A stretch of 64,000 nt of DNA from Actinospineispora eucalypti (lineage in GTDB: Bacteria > Actinomycetota > Actinomycetes > Mycobacteriales > Pseudonocardiaceae). Within the stretch, counting starts at the first letter, position 1, and every line of letters begins with the position of its first letter. The stretch is taken from assembly GCA_014208095.1 (NCBI GenBank), contig JACHMT010000002.1, positions 1,488,001 through 1,552,000 of the forward strand, written 5' to 3'. Shown here piece after piece: positions 49,068 through 57,547 of the stretch. A program made the position numbers and the translations under genes. The notes under the pieces are model-generated. The model searched no databases and was not told the DNA's origin. It saw only the letters and a program-made list of their open reading frames with translations.

Positions 49068-50156
49068 CGGACTCGGAAACAACCGGCGCCGCAGGGCGAG
49101 GGAGACGTAGACCAGGGCGACCAGCACCGGGACCTCGATCAGCGGGCCGACCACGCCGGCCAGGGCCTGGCCGGAGGTGACCCCGAAGGTCGCGATGGCG
49201 ACCGCGATGGCCAACTCGAAGTTGTTGCCGGCGGCGGTGAACGCCAGCGTGGTGGTGCGCTCGTAGGTCAGCCCGACCAGCCACCCCAGCAGGTAAGAGC
49301 CGGCCCACATGAGCGCGAAGTAGGCCAGCAGCGGCAGCGCGATCCGCGCCACGTCCAGCGGACGGTTGGCGATCGGGCCGCCCTGCAGGGCGAACAGGAT
49401 GACGATGGTGAACAACAGCCCGTAGAGCGCGAACGGCCCGATCCGGGGCAGGAACCGGGTCTCGTACCAGGCCCGACCCTTGGCCCGTTCGCCGAAGCGG
49501 CGAGTGAGGTACCCGGCCAGCAGCGGGCTACCGAGGAAGATCAGCACCGATTTGGCGATCTGCCAGGTGGACACGTTCAGGTCCGCCTGGGGCAATCCGA
49601 GCCAGCCGGGCAGCACGGACAGGTAGAACCACCCCAGACCGGCGAACGCGATCACCTGGAAGATCGAGTTCAGCGCGACCAGCACGGCCGCGGCCTCCCG
49701 GTCCCCGCACGCGAGGTCGTTCCAGATGATCACCATGGCGATGCAGCGGGCCAACCCGACGATGATCAAGCCGGTGCGGTACTCGGGCAGGTCGGACAGC
49801 AGCAGCCAGGCCAGCGCGAACATCAACGCCGGCCCGAACACCCAGTTCAACACCAGCGAAGGGATGATCAGTCGCTGGTCGGAGGTGACGGTGTCGAGCC
49901 GGTCGTAGCGGACCTTGGCCAGCACCGGGTACATCATGACCAGCAGGCCGAGCGCGATCGGCAGGGACACCCCGTCCAGGGAGATCGCGTCCAGCGCCTC
50001 CCCCAGCCCGGGGATCAGCCGCCCGGCGGCCAGCCCGGCGGCCATTGCGGCGAGGATCCACACCGGCAGGAACCGGTCCAGGGTGGACAGCTTCGCCACC
50101 ACCCCCGACGGGTCGGCGGCGTCCTGTCCGGTGGTTGCCGTGTGCTCGCCGCTCAT
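49053..50156 (-). CDS. acr3: Arsenite efflux transporter Acr3
   Basis: 367-aa membrane protein with ten predicted TM helices, matching the Acr3 family of arsenite exporters. The essential TM4 cysteine is in GLARCIAMVIIWNDLACGD. Other family stretches are PVLAKVRYDR, VLNWVFGPALMFALAWLLL and FTAAGNNFELAIAVAIATFGV. It starts at ATG 50156, overlapping the arsR stop by 4 nt, so regulator and pump form one operon. Confidence 0.95.
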   Translation of the reverse strand: MSGEHTATTGQDAADPSGVVAKLSTLDRFLPVWILAAMAAGLAAGRLIPGLGEALDAISLDGVSLPIALGLLVMMYPVLAKVRYDRLDTVTSDQRLIIPSLVLNWVFGPALMFALAWLLLSDLPEYRTGLIIVGLARCIAMVIIWNDLACGDREAAAVLVALNSIFQVIAFAGLGWFYLSVLPGWLGLPQADLNVSTWQIAKSVLIFLGSPLLAGYLTRRFGERAKGRAWYETRFLPRIGPFALYGLLFTIVILFALQGGPIANRPLDVARIALPLLAYFALMWAGSYLLGWLVGLTYERTTTLAFTAAGNNFELAIAVAIATFGVTSGQALAGVVGPLIEVPVLVALVYVSLALRRRLFPSPSDRL

Positions 50157-50530
50157 GCGTTCACCGCCGGGATCTCGTCCGGGACCAGGACCTCGGAAAG
50201 CCGTCGCAGCGCCTCCGGATGAGCCCGGTAGTAGACCCAGGTGCCGCGCCGCTCACCGGAGATCAGCCCGGCCTCGCGCAGCACCTTCAGGTGGTGGCTG
50301 ATGGTCGGGCCGGTCAGGTCGAACACCCCGGTCAGGTCGCACACGCACGCCTCTCCCCCGGCATGCGAAGCGATCAGCGACAGCAGCCGCAGCCGCACCG
50401 GGTCGCCGATCGCCTTGAACAGCCGGGACAACTCGACGGCCAGCTCGACCGACAGCGGCTGGCGCACCAGCGGCGAGCAACACCCGACCACCTCGTCCGA
50501 CCGGACCAGCAACCGCTTCTGTTTCGACAC
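50153..50530 (-). CDS. arsR: Arsenic-responsive ArsR repressor
   Basis: 125-aa ArsR winged helix (RLFKAIGDPVRLRLLSLI ... LTGPTISHHLKVLREAGLI). Cys17-Cys18 (VVGCCSPLV) plus Cys62/Cys64 (ACVCDL) match the three-coordinate As(III) site known from the corynebacterial type of ArsR. The GTG at 50530 is chosen because the protein-like sequence begins there and the operator ATTGACAGAATTCGA lies just upstream; a later GTG (residue 9) is possible. It is co-transcribed with acr3. Confidence 0.9.
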   Translation of the reverse strand: MSKQKRLLVRSDEVVGCCSPLVRQPLSVELAVELSRLFKAIGDPVRLRLLSLIASHAGGEACVCDLTGVFDLTGPTISHHLKVLREAGLISGERRGTWVYYRAHPEALRRLSEVLVPDEIPAVNA

Positions 50531-50538
50531 ACATCTAG

Positions 50539-50553
50539 ATTGACAGAATTCGA
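50539..50553. promoter_or_regulatory. arsR-acr3 operator
   Basis: ATTGACAGAATTCGA differs by a single base from the element before arsI (48543-48557). It is placed 9 bp upstream of the arsR start codon, where it would overlap the promoter. Confidence 0.6.
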
Positions 50554-50652
50554 TCCAGCACGCCAGATTCGCGCGCCGGCCGCGTCGTCTTCGCCGCCCT
50601 CCTGAACGGCTGACCGGCGGGCAACAGCGAGGACCACGGACCATCTACGCTG

Positions 50653-51501
50653 GTGAGCGTGATTGCCCGTGCTCCGGAGCAGGTCTCGGTACCGGCCGGT
50701 GGTGTGTCGTTGGCCGCCCGATACTGGCCTGGGACCCCGGCCGGAACAGCGGCGCCGGTGCTGCTGGTGCACGGGCTGGCCGCCAACGCCCGGGTGTGGG
50801 AGCCGGTCGCCGCCCCGCTGGCCGCCGCGGGACGCGCGGTGCTCGCGGTCGACCTGCGCGGGCACGGGGGCTCGGCGGGCGTGCCGGACCCGCCGGACTC
50901 CGACCCGATCCTGGTCGCCGCGCGCGACCTGGCCTGGACGTGCACCTCGCTGGGTTGGTCGCGGGTCGTGGTGGCCGGCCATTCGTGGGGCGCCAACATC
51001 GCGCTGCAACTGGCCGCCGACCTCCCGCACCTGGTCGCCGGGCTGGCCCTGATCGACGGCGGCTGGCGGCCCTACGCCGAACGCTTCACCGACCCGCACA
51101 CCGCCTGGCGCAGAATGGCCCCACCGGATCTGACCGGCTGGACCCTCCCCGACGTGCGCGAGACACTCGCCGGCGCCCACCCCGACTGGTCGGACACCGC
51201 GCTCGAGGCCACCCTGGCCAACCTCGAGCAACACCCGGACGGAACGCTGCGCCCACGGCTGACCATCCGCCGCCACCACGACCGGATCACCAGCCTGTTC
51301 ACCCACCAACCGCGACAGCTGCACCACCGGGTTCGCTGCCGCACACTGCTACTGGCCGCCGACGACCCACCTCACCCCTCGGCCGGTGACGCCGCCTCGG
51401 CTCTCCCCGACGCCGAACTGATCGCCTTCCCCGACGGCGAACACGACCTGCACCTGCAGTACCCGGACCGGGTAGCCGCCGCGATCGCCCACCTCGGGTG
51501 A
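50653..51501 (+). CDS. Alpha/beta hydrolase
   Basis: 282-aa alpha/beta hydrolase. The HG oxyanion motif is LLVHGLAANARVW, the nucleophile elbow is VAGHSWGANIA and the C-terminal His is in FPDGEHDLHLQ; an acidic residue in LLLAADDPP completes the triad. It is divergent from arsR, so it may merely share the intergenic region. No arsenic role is evident; an esterase or epoxide-hydrolase activity is possible. Start GTG 50653, with no strong ribosome site. Confidence 0.88.
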   Translation: MSVIARAPEQVSVPAGGVSLAARYWPGTPAGTAAPVLLVHGLAANARVWEPVAAPLAAAGRAVLAVDLRGHGGSAGVPDPPDSDPILVAARDLAWTCTSLGWSRVVVAGHSWGANIALQLAADLPHLVAGLALIDGGWRPYAERFTDPHTAWRRMAPPDLTGWTLPDVRETLAGAHPDWSDTALEATLANLEQHPDGTLRPRLTIRRHHDRITSLFTHQPRQLHHRVRCRTLLLAADDPPHPSAGDAASALPDAELIAFPDGEHDLHLQYPDRVAAAIAHLG

Positions 51502-51551
51502 CCCGGCAGGTCATACCCCCGGACGGCGAGGTGCAGGTGCTGCCGGGTCTC

Positions 51552-52352
51552 CTACTCGACCACGTCGGGCTGCTCCTCACGGACCAGGTCGGCCAGTAGG
51601 TTGAAGCTGTGCCGGGCCTGGTTGGCGTTGCCGAACTGACGGTGCGCCAGGGTGGCCTCTTCGGTGGACATGATCCGGGGCGTGCCGGCGGCTTCGGCCA
51701 TGAGCTGCATGTGCGCCGCTCGGTCCATGGTGATGAACCACCAGACCGCCTCCTCCACGGTCCGCCCCACGGTGAGCAGGCCGTGGTGGCGCAGGATCGC
51801 CGCCCTGGTACCCCCCATGGCCTGGGCGATCGCCTCGCCCTCGGCCTTGTCCAGCACCAGGCCCCGGTAGTCGTCGAACACGACGTGGTCGTTCCAGAAG
51901 GCGCAGGACTCCTGGATGATCGGGTCCAGCGGCCGGCTCAGCGACGCCCAGGCCCGGCCGTTGAGAGTGTGCGCGTGGGCCACCGCGACCACGTCCGGCC
52001 GGGCGTCGTGGATCGCGGCATGGATGGCGAACGCGGTCTTGTTGGTTCGCCGCGACCCGCCGACGACCTTGCCCTCGCCGTTCAGCAGCAGCAGGTCGCT
52101 CACCTTGACACGGGCGAAATGCACCCCGTACGGGTTGACCCACAGGTGGTCCGGCCACTCCGGATCGCGCGCGGTGATGTGCCCGGCCACGCCCTCCTCG
52201 AAGCCGTACCGCGCGAAGATCCGGAAGGCGGTGGCCAGCTGGATCTTGCGGTGCTCCCGCTCCTGCTCGACGGTGCGCTCCCGCACGGACTCCGGCTCCG
52301 GGTCGTCGAGCAGCTCCGGCTCGCCGCCGAGTTGCGATGGGGTGATGGTCAT
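51552..52352 (-). CDS. Class II aldolase/adducin family protein
   Basis: 266-aa class II aldolase/adducin-fold protein. The zinc-binding histidines are in VAVAHAHTLNGRAWA and AILRHHGLLTVG, and the acidic residue in IQESCAFW follows the family pattern. Members cleave sugar phosphates or decarboxylate small hydroxy acids. It overlaps the MHS transporter gene by ATGA, so transport and metabolism of one compound are coupled, probably under the XRE-cupin regulator upstream. Confidence 0.9.
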   Translation of the reverse strand: MTITPSQLGGEPELLDDPEPESVRERTVEQEREHRKIQLATAFRIFARYGFEEGVAGHITARDPEWPDHLWVNPYGVHFARVKVSDLLLLNGEGKVVGGSRRTNKTAFAIHAAIHDARPDVVAVAHAHTLNGRAWASLSRPLDPIIQESCAFWNDHVVFDDYRGLVLDKAEGEAIAQAMGGTRAAILRHHGLLTVGRTVEEAVWWFITMDRAAHMQLMAEAAGTPRIMSTEEATLAHRQFGNANQARHSFNLLADLVREEQPDVVE

Positions 52353-53710
52353 GACGCCTCCAGTTCCCCTTGACGCTCGGCCCAGGCCTGTTCCGGGGCC
52401 GTCGATGTGCTTTCGGTGCCGTGCGCGGTCTCCCGCGCGACCCAGACCGCCGCGATCGTCACCGCCGCGAAGCCGATCATCATCAGCGACACCGGCCAGG
52501 TCTTCCCGCCAGCGTCCGCGACCAGGTAGGTGGCCACCACCGGCACCAGACCGCCACCGATCGGCGCGGCCAGCTGGTACCCCAGCGAGGCCCCGCTGTA
52601 GCGCACGTTCGCGCCGAACAGCTCCGCGAGGAAACTCGCCTGCACGCCGTACATGACGCCGTGCCCGACCGCCATGCCCAGCGCGAACGCGCACACCACC
52701 GCGATCGGGTCACCGGAGTCGATGGCCCAGAAGACCGGGAAGGCGAGCGCGGCGGCCGCGACCGAGCCGGCCAGGTAGATCGGCCGCCGGCCGACGCGGT
52801 CGGACACCGCGCCGAACAACGGCACCGTCACCAGTTCCAGCAATGCCCCGGCCGCGATCGCGGCCAACACGAGATCGCGCGGGATCCCCAGGGTGTGCGT
52901 CGCGTACTCCAGTGCGAAAACGGTCAGCACATAGATCCAGGACAGCTCGGTGAGCCGGACCCCCAGCCCGATCAGCACGCTTCTCGGATGCCGGCGGACC
53001 GCCTGCCAGACCGGGAACCGGACCAGTTCACCACTGTTCCTGGCCCGTTCGAACTCCGGTGACTCCGGCACCCGCAACCGGATGAACAACCCGACGCTGA
53101 CCAGTACCGCGCTGAGCAGGAACGGCAGCCGCCAACCCCAGGCCAGGAACTGCTCGTCGGGCAGCAGGGCCAGCAGGAAGAAGGAGAAGGTGCCCAGCCC
53201 GAGCCCGACCGGGAAACCCACCTGGACCACGCTGCCGTAGAAGCCGCGCCGGCCCCGCGGGGCGTGCTCCACCGCCATCAACACGGCGCCGCCCCACTCC
53301 CCGCCGACCGCGAAACCCTGCACCAACCGCAGCGCGACCAGCATGATCGGCGCCGCCACACCGATCTGCGCGTAGGTGGGCAGCAACCCGATCAGTGTGG
53401 TCGCCACGCCCATCGCCGAGAGCGTGCCGACCAGCATTGCCCGCCGGCCGACCCGGTCACCGAGGTTGCTCAGAATCACCGCGCCCAGCGGGCGGATCAG
53501 AAAACCCACACCGATCGTGCTGATCGCCAGGAGGCTGCTGGTCAGCCCCGCGTCCGAGGGAAAGAACAGCCTCCCGAAAACCAGCGACGCCGCCGTCGCG
53601 TAGATGAGAAAGTCATACCATTCGATCGTGGTGCCGATCGCACTCGCCAACGCGACCCGACGCGTCAACGAGGAACCATTCGCGGCACCGCACCCGGGCT
53701 CGGACATCAT
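52349..53710 (-). CDS. MHS-family (MFS) metabolite:proton symporter
   Basis: 453-aa transporter with 12 predicted TM helices, of the metabolite:H+ symporter branch (citrate, alpha-ketoglutarate, shikimate and related acids). Signatures are IGTTIEWYDFLIYATAASLVFG at the start, GVGFLIRPLGAVILSNLGDRVGRR in loop 2-3 and LVQGFAVGGEWGGAVLMAVEHAP. ATG 53710 or 53707 may be used. The substrate is likely an organic acid used by the aldolase encoded after it. Confidence 0.92.
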   Translation of the reverse strand: MMSEPGCGAANGSSLTRRVALASAIGTTIEWYDFLIYATAASLVFGRLFFPSDAGLTSSLLAISTIGVGFLIRPLGAVILSNLGDRVGRRAMLVGTLSAMGVATTLIGLLPTYAQIGVAAPIMLVALRLVQGFAVGGEWGGAVLMAVEHAPRGRRGFYGSVVQVGFPVGLGLGTFSFFLLALLPDEQFLAWGWRLPFLLSAVLVSVGLFIRLRVPESPEFERARNSGELVRFPVWQAVRRHPRSVLIGLGVRLTELSWIYVLTVFALEYATHTLGIPRDLVLAAIAAGALLELVTVPLFGAVSDRVGRRPIYLAGSVAAAALAFPVFWAIDSGDPIAVVCAFALGMAVGHGVMYGVQASFLAELFGANVRYSGASLGYQLAAPIGGGLVPVVATYLVADAGGKTWPVSLMMIGFAAVTIAAVWVARETAHGTESTSTAPEQAWAERQGELEAS

Positions 53711-53805
53711 TGACCTCCGCCAACAGGGAAACGTGCTTCATCTCGTGGGTTGACCACGGCCAGAACCAGCCGGCCGGATCCGCGCCCCCGCATCGGCGGC
53801 ACCAG

Positions 53806-53823
53806 TTTCTCAGATACGAGAAA
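53806..53823. promoter_or_regulatory. TTTCTC-N6-GAGAAA operator
   Basis: Perfect 6-bp arms TTTCTC and GAGAAA across 6 nt, overlapping a second palindrome AGAAATTTCT (53819-53828). It lies about 100 bp upstream of the symporter gene in an AT-rich patch and is the best candidate site for the XRE-cupin regulator encoded next door. Confidence 0.6.
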
Positions 53824-53879
53824 TTTCTACGCCAAACCCGCGAGCCGTGTCAACAGGCCGGTCGGGCGGTCGGTGCCGG

Positions 53880-54425
53880 TCAGCGCCTGGGGATGATCAC
53901 CAGGATGAGCCGCGTGGTGCCTTCGTCGGTGTTGGTCAGCGTGTGGGTGAGATCGCCCGGAGCGGCGGCCAGCTCCCCCACGCCGAGATCGATGCGATGG
54001 GTGCCCGCCTGGATCCGCACCGAGCCCTCCACCACCGCGAACACCTCGCGGGTACCGGGCGCGTGCGGATGGAACGGGCCGGCGCCGCTGCCCGGGGGCA
54101 AGCTGTATCGCACCAGCTCCACCCCGTCGATCGCGGGGAACAGCGACTCCCGCATCACCCCGCTGGCCTCGTCCAGCAGGGCCGCCGAACTGGCCTCGCG
54201 CAGCACCTGCACCTCGGGCGAATCCGACCGGCCCAACAGCTCGGGCAGCGGCGTCCCCAGCGCATCGGCGATCTGCACCGCGACCGCGAGCCCCGGCCGC
54301 CGCTCACCGCGCTCGATCTTCGACAGGGTCGCGCGGGACACCCCGCTGCGCCGGGCGAAAACCTCGAGCGTCCAGCCCGCCTGGTGCCGTCGCTGACGAA
54401 CCCGGGCACCGAATGTCGCTTCCAA
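53880..54425 (-). CDS. XRE-family regulator with C-terminal cupin
   Basis: 181-aa regulator. The Cro/CI helix-turn-helix covers residues 5-62 (VRQRRHQAGWTLEVFARRSGVSRATLSKIERGERRP) and a cupin sensor domain residues 95-180 (SGAGPFHPHAPGTREVFAVVEGSV ... APGDLTHTLTN). This architecture usually senses a small metabolite and controls an adjacent transporter-enzyme pair, here the MHS symporter and aldolase, which are on the same strand immediately downstream. Confidence 0.92.
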   Translation of the reverse strand: MEATFGARVRQRRHQAGWTLEVFARRSGVSRATLSKIERGERRPGLAVAVQIADALGTPLPELLGRSDSPEVQVLREASSAALLDEASGVMRESLFPAIDGVELVRYSLPPGSGAGPFHPHAPGTREVFAVVEGSVRIQAGTHRIDLGVGELAAAPGDLTHTLTNTDEGTTRLILVIIPRR

Positions 54426-54533
54426 GGCTCCATATATAGCAGCCGCCGCACCCGGTCGGCACCACGACTCACACGGGAAGCGCCGGGCCTCGGCGACGGT
54501 CGAGTGCGGGCACGGCGTTCGCCCGGGCGAGGG

Positions 54534-56735
54534 CTAGGCGGGCGCGGTCGCCGGAGCCTCCCGTTCCAGGCGGTCGTGGCGCGCCACCACCGCGGTCACG
54601 CGCACCGGGATGCCGTTGAGCACGGTCGACGCGGACAACGCCTCGACCTCGTCGGCGAGGAAGTTGGAGGTGGCGCCGCCGGCCGCGTTCGCGCGCCGCC
54701 AGCCGCCGTTGTGCCCCCAGCCGTGCGGGACCGCGATCGTGCCCGGGATCATCTCGTCGCTCACCGCCGCGACCAGCTGGATGGAGCTCGCGCGCGAGGT
54801 GATCCGGGCGTCGTCGCCGTCGGCGAGGCCGGCGCGCGCCGCGTCGACCGGGTTGATCAGGAACGCCTGGTGGCGCCGGTCCGGCATCAGCCGCCGCGAG
54901 TTGTGCATCCACGAGTTGTGCGAGTTCATCTCCCGCAGACCGATCATGCGCAGCGGGAACTCCTCGACGGAGGGGCCGGCGTTCTCGGACCGCAGCCGTT
55001 CCAGCTCGTCCAGGATGCGCGGATCGGTCATCGGGATCTTCTTGCCCTCGGTTTTGATCATCTTGCGCAGCGGCGCGAGCGGCAGGTACTCGTGGAACAC
55101 CACGCCCCGCGGCGCCCGCTCGGCGAGCTTTCGCCACGACCAGCCACGGCGGCGCAGGCCGAACCAGTCGCCGCCCTTGCCGGTGCGCAGGATCAGGTCG
55201 GCGAGCTGGCGGGGTCTCAGCCTGATCCCGATCTTGGCCAGTTGTCGCTGGATGCCGTAGGAGTAGGCACCGCCCAAACCCATGCGGGCGGCGATGTCGT
55301 CGAGGATCTCCCACTCCTGGCGACACTGCCCCGGAGCGTCCGCCACCGCCTCGGTGACCCGGATGCTCGGCCGGACGTAGCGGTTGGCGAACTGCAGCGG
55401 GATGTCCTCGCGCTCGTACATCGTCGTGGCCGGCAGCAGGTAGTCGGCGTACTTGTTCGTCTCGTTCATGTACAGGTCGATCGCGACGAACGTGTCCAGC
55501 GTGCCCAGCGCCTTGATCAGCCGTTCACCGGACGGGCCGGTGACCACGCAGTTCGACCCGATCATCACCATGCCTCGGATCTGTCCCTCGCCCGGGGTGA
55601 GGATCTCGGTGGCCAACGCGCTGGACGGCAGGAAGCCGAAGGAATCGGGCAGCCCGTCCACCCGAGTGCGCACCGAACCGTAGGTGGCGAGTTTCATCGT
55701 CTCCGACATCGGGCCGATCTCGACCGGCGACCAGGCCCACACCCAGCCTCCCGGCCGCTGGAGGTTGCCGGTGATGATGTTGACGAAGTCCTGCAGGACG
55801 TTGGTGAACGTGCCGAACCGCGTCGTGCAGGTGCCGGTCCGGCCGTAGACCACGGCCGCCCTGGCCCGCCCGATCGCCCGCGCCACCTCGCGCACCGTCT
55901 CCGGCGCCACCCCGGTCCGCGGTTGGGTCGCCTCCGGGGAGAACGCCGCGACATGGGTGCGCCACTGGTCGAACCCGGAGGTCCAGCGGTCCACGAACGC
56001 TTGGTCGTAGAGGCCCTCACCGATCAGCACGTGCAGCACGGAGAGCAAGAACCAGGCATCCGTGCCCGCGTTGATGGCCACGTGCTCGAACGTCTTCGCC
56101 GTCTGGGTGCGGCGCGGGTCGACCACGAACACCCGCCCGCCGCGCTCGGTGATCCCGGTCAGGTGCTCGCGGATCCGGGGGTCGTGCAGGAAGCTGCCCT
56201 TCGACACCCAAGGGTTCGCGCCCAGCATGAGCAGCGCCTCGGTGCGCCGGATGTCCGGGATCGCCATGTGCGCGCAATGCCCGTAAAGGATCTTGTAGGC
56301 GGCCACCCGGGACGCGCCGTCCTCGGAGTTGATGCCGTAGAACCACGGCGTCCCGAGCGCCTTCTGGAACCCCTTTGCCCAAAACACCGCCGAGTAGCTG
56401 AAGTACGGCGGGTTGCCCTCGTGGATGGCCAGCGAGGACGGACCGCGTTCGGCGCGCAGCCGCCCGAGCCGGCCGGCAATGTCGGTCAGCGCCTGCTCCC
56501 AGGTGGTCGGCTCGAACTCCCCCGGCCCGCCGACCCGGCGCATCGGCACGGTGAGCCGGTCCGGGTCGTTCACGATCTGCTCCATCGCGACGCCCTTGGT
56601 GCAGTGGAAGCCCTTGCTGTGCGGGTCCTGCTTGTCCGGGCGCAGGCCCAGCAGCTTGCCGTTCTCCACCGTGGCGATCATCCCGCACAACGGCTCACAG
56701 ATTCGGCAGAACGTCAGCTTCTCCTCGGGCATCAC
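54534..56735 (-). CDS. Molybdopterin-dependent oxidoreductase (DMSO reductase/formate dehydrogenase-like)
   Basis: 733-aa single-gene molybdoenzyme. The N-terminal [4Fe-4S] site is Cys10-x2-Cys13-x3-Cys17-x27-Cys45. The bis-MGD binding core (LMLGANPWVSKG, VFVVDPRRTQTAKTFEHVAINAGTDA) and a C-terminal molydopterin-dinucleotide domain (PHGWGHNGGWRRAN) are complete. At the usual Mo-ligand region (GINSEDGASRVAAYK) no Cys, Sec or clear Ser is obvious. There is no twin-arginine signal and no redox subunit beside it, so it is cytoplasmic with an unknown electron partner. Its promoter has tandem GCCTA...TAGGC repeats. Confidence 0.9.
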   Translation of the reverse strand: MMPEEKLTFCRICEPLCGMIATVENGKLLGLRPDKQDPHSKGFHCTKGVAMEQIVNDPDRLTVPMRRVGGPGEFEPTTWEQALTDIAGRLGRLRAERGPSSLAIHEGNPPYFSYSAVFWAKGFQKALGTPWFYGINSEDGASRVAAYKILYGHCAHMAIPDIRRTEALLMLGANPWVSKGSFLHDPRIREHLTGITERGGRVFVVDPRRTQTAKTFEHVAINAGTDAWFLLSVLHVLIGEGLYDQAFVDRWTSGFDQWRTHVAAFSPEATQPRTGVAPETVREVARAIGRARAAVVYGRTGTCTTRFGTFTNVLQDFVNIITGNLQRPGGWVWAWSPVEIGPMSETMKLATYGSVRTRVDGLPDSFGFLPSSALATEILTPGEGQIRGMVMIGSNCVVTGPSGERLIKALGTLDTFVAIDLYMNETNKYADYLLPATTMYEREDIPLQFANRYVRPSIRVTEAVADAPGQCRQEWEILDDIAARMGLGGAYSYGIQRQLAKIGIRLRPRQLADLILRTGKGGDWFGLRRRGWSWRKLAERAPRGVVFHEYLPLAPLRKMIKTEGKKIPMTDPRILDELERLRSENAGPSVEEFPLRMIGLREMNSHNSWMHNSRRLMPDRRHQAFLINPVDAARAGLADGDDARITSRASSIQLVAAVSDEMIPGTIAVPHGWGHNGGWRRANAAGGATSNFLADEVEALSASTVLNGIPVRVTAVVARHDRLEREAPATAPA

Positions 56736-56786
56736 AACTCCTCAACGGTGGCGGGAGGACGTGCGGCGCGGATCACACACACCGTA

Positions 56787-56834
56787 GCCTATATGTATTA
56801 GGCAGTAAATGATTGGTGCCTACACTTTTTAGAC
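56787..56834. promoter_or_regulatory. Tandem 17-bp operator-like repeats
   Basis: GCCTATATGTATTAGGC (56787-56803) and GCCTACACTTTTTAGAC (56818-56834) are related 17-bp elements with GCCTA and TAG(G/A)C ends, 31 bp apart. They lie 52-99 bp upstream of the molybdoenzyme start in an AT-rich region. The cognate regulator is unknown. Confidence 0.6.
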
Positions 56835-57265
56835 AGTTTGCCCGGAACTGTCCGAGACACCCCGAACCGAAGGTTCTGGTCGGTCTGCCGCGGCTCGGCT
56901 CCCGGCCCCTAGATGATCGACTCCTTGAACGTGGCCTGCGCTCAAGGCCCCTGGCCGCGAGCCGCCTTTAGCTCTGCGTGGACATACGCAACGGCGGCTA
57001 ATCGGAACCCACTTGTCGTGACAGTTGAGGTTAACGTGACGAGTGGGATGCGTGTGGAGCCTGTCGAGACGTCGGGGACCGTTCCGTGGCTTGCGCCGGG
57101 AACGAGGACCGCGCCAAGTTCTACCTGAGAGACAGTGATGATCTTGGAAAGGTCTCCGGCGATGAACTCGGCGTGCAGCGGGTCGGTGAACACGGACTAC
57201 CCGGCCCATCACCCCACCGGACCAACCACGCGACCAGATGTCCGCTTCATGGAATCGGTCATCTA
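56835..57265. other. Gene-poor stretch
   Basis: No convincing gene in about 430 bp upstream of copy B. An 83-codon minus-strand frame starting with GTG (56942-57193; FTDPLHAEFIAGDLSKII near its start) has some protein-like character but no recognised family and mixed codon use. I would treat it as a possible gene fragment only. The DNA is less GC-rich than the average of the window. Confidence 0.4.
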
Positions 57266-57454
57266 GGTCCACGGCGAGCGGCTGACGTGTGGCGGCCCTC
57301 GTCACGCGGCGTTGCCAACCGCCGAGCCCACGTGGGCAATTCCACGGCGGGTCCTCATCAAGTGCGACACCATTCTGGTTCGATCTCAAAAAAAGTCAGT
57401 CTCGTGTCGACCTCGATGAACCGAGCGGGCCGAACCCGACCGACACCGGTCACA
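57266..57454 (-). repeat. Dispersed ~190-bp repeat, copy B (inverted relative to copy A)
   Basis: Reverse complement aligns with 36099-36288 over its full length. The segment corresponding to the 12-nt hairpin loop of copy A here carries a run of seven T and the left arm has diverged, whereas AACCAGAATGGTGTCGCACT is kept. It lies in the gene-free stretch between the molybdoenzyme promoter and the end of the P450 gene; nothing else is recognisable from 57455 to 57547. Confidence 0.75.
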
Positions 57455-57547
57455 CCCGGTAGCAAAGCCGGCGGCCGGGAACGGAACCGCGCCAGGGCGA
57501 CCATCACTCCGCCGTCCCGGTGAAATGTCCCGGCTTCGGGCGCGCTT

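Noticed and set aside
53847..56801. Very long plus-strand open frame (984 codons) opposite the XRE-cupin and molybdoenzyme genes
   Set aside because: Antisense shadow caused by high GC; its translation is His/Arg/Pro/Gln-rich low-complexity sequence, whereas the minus strand encodes clear conserved domains.
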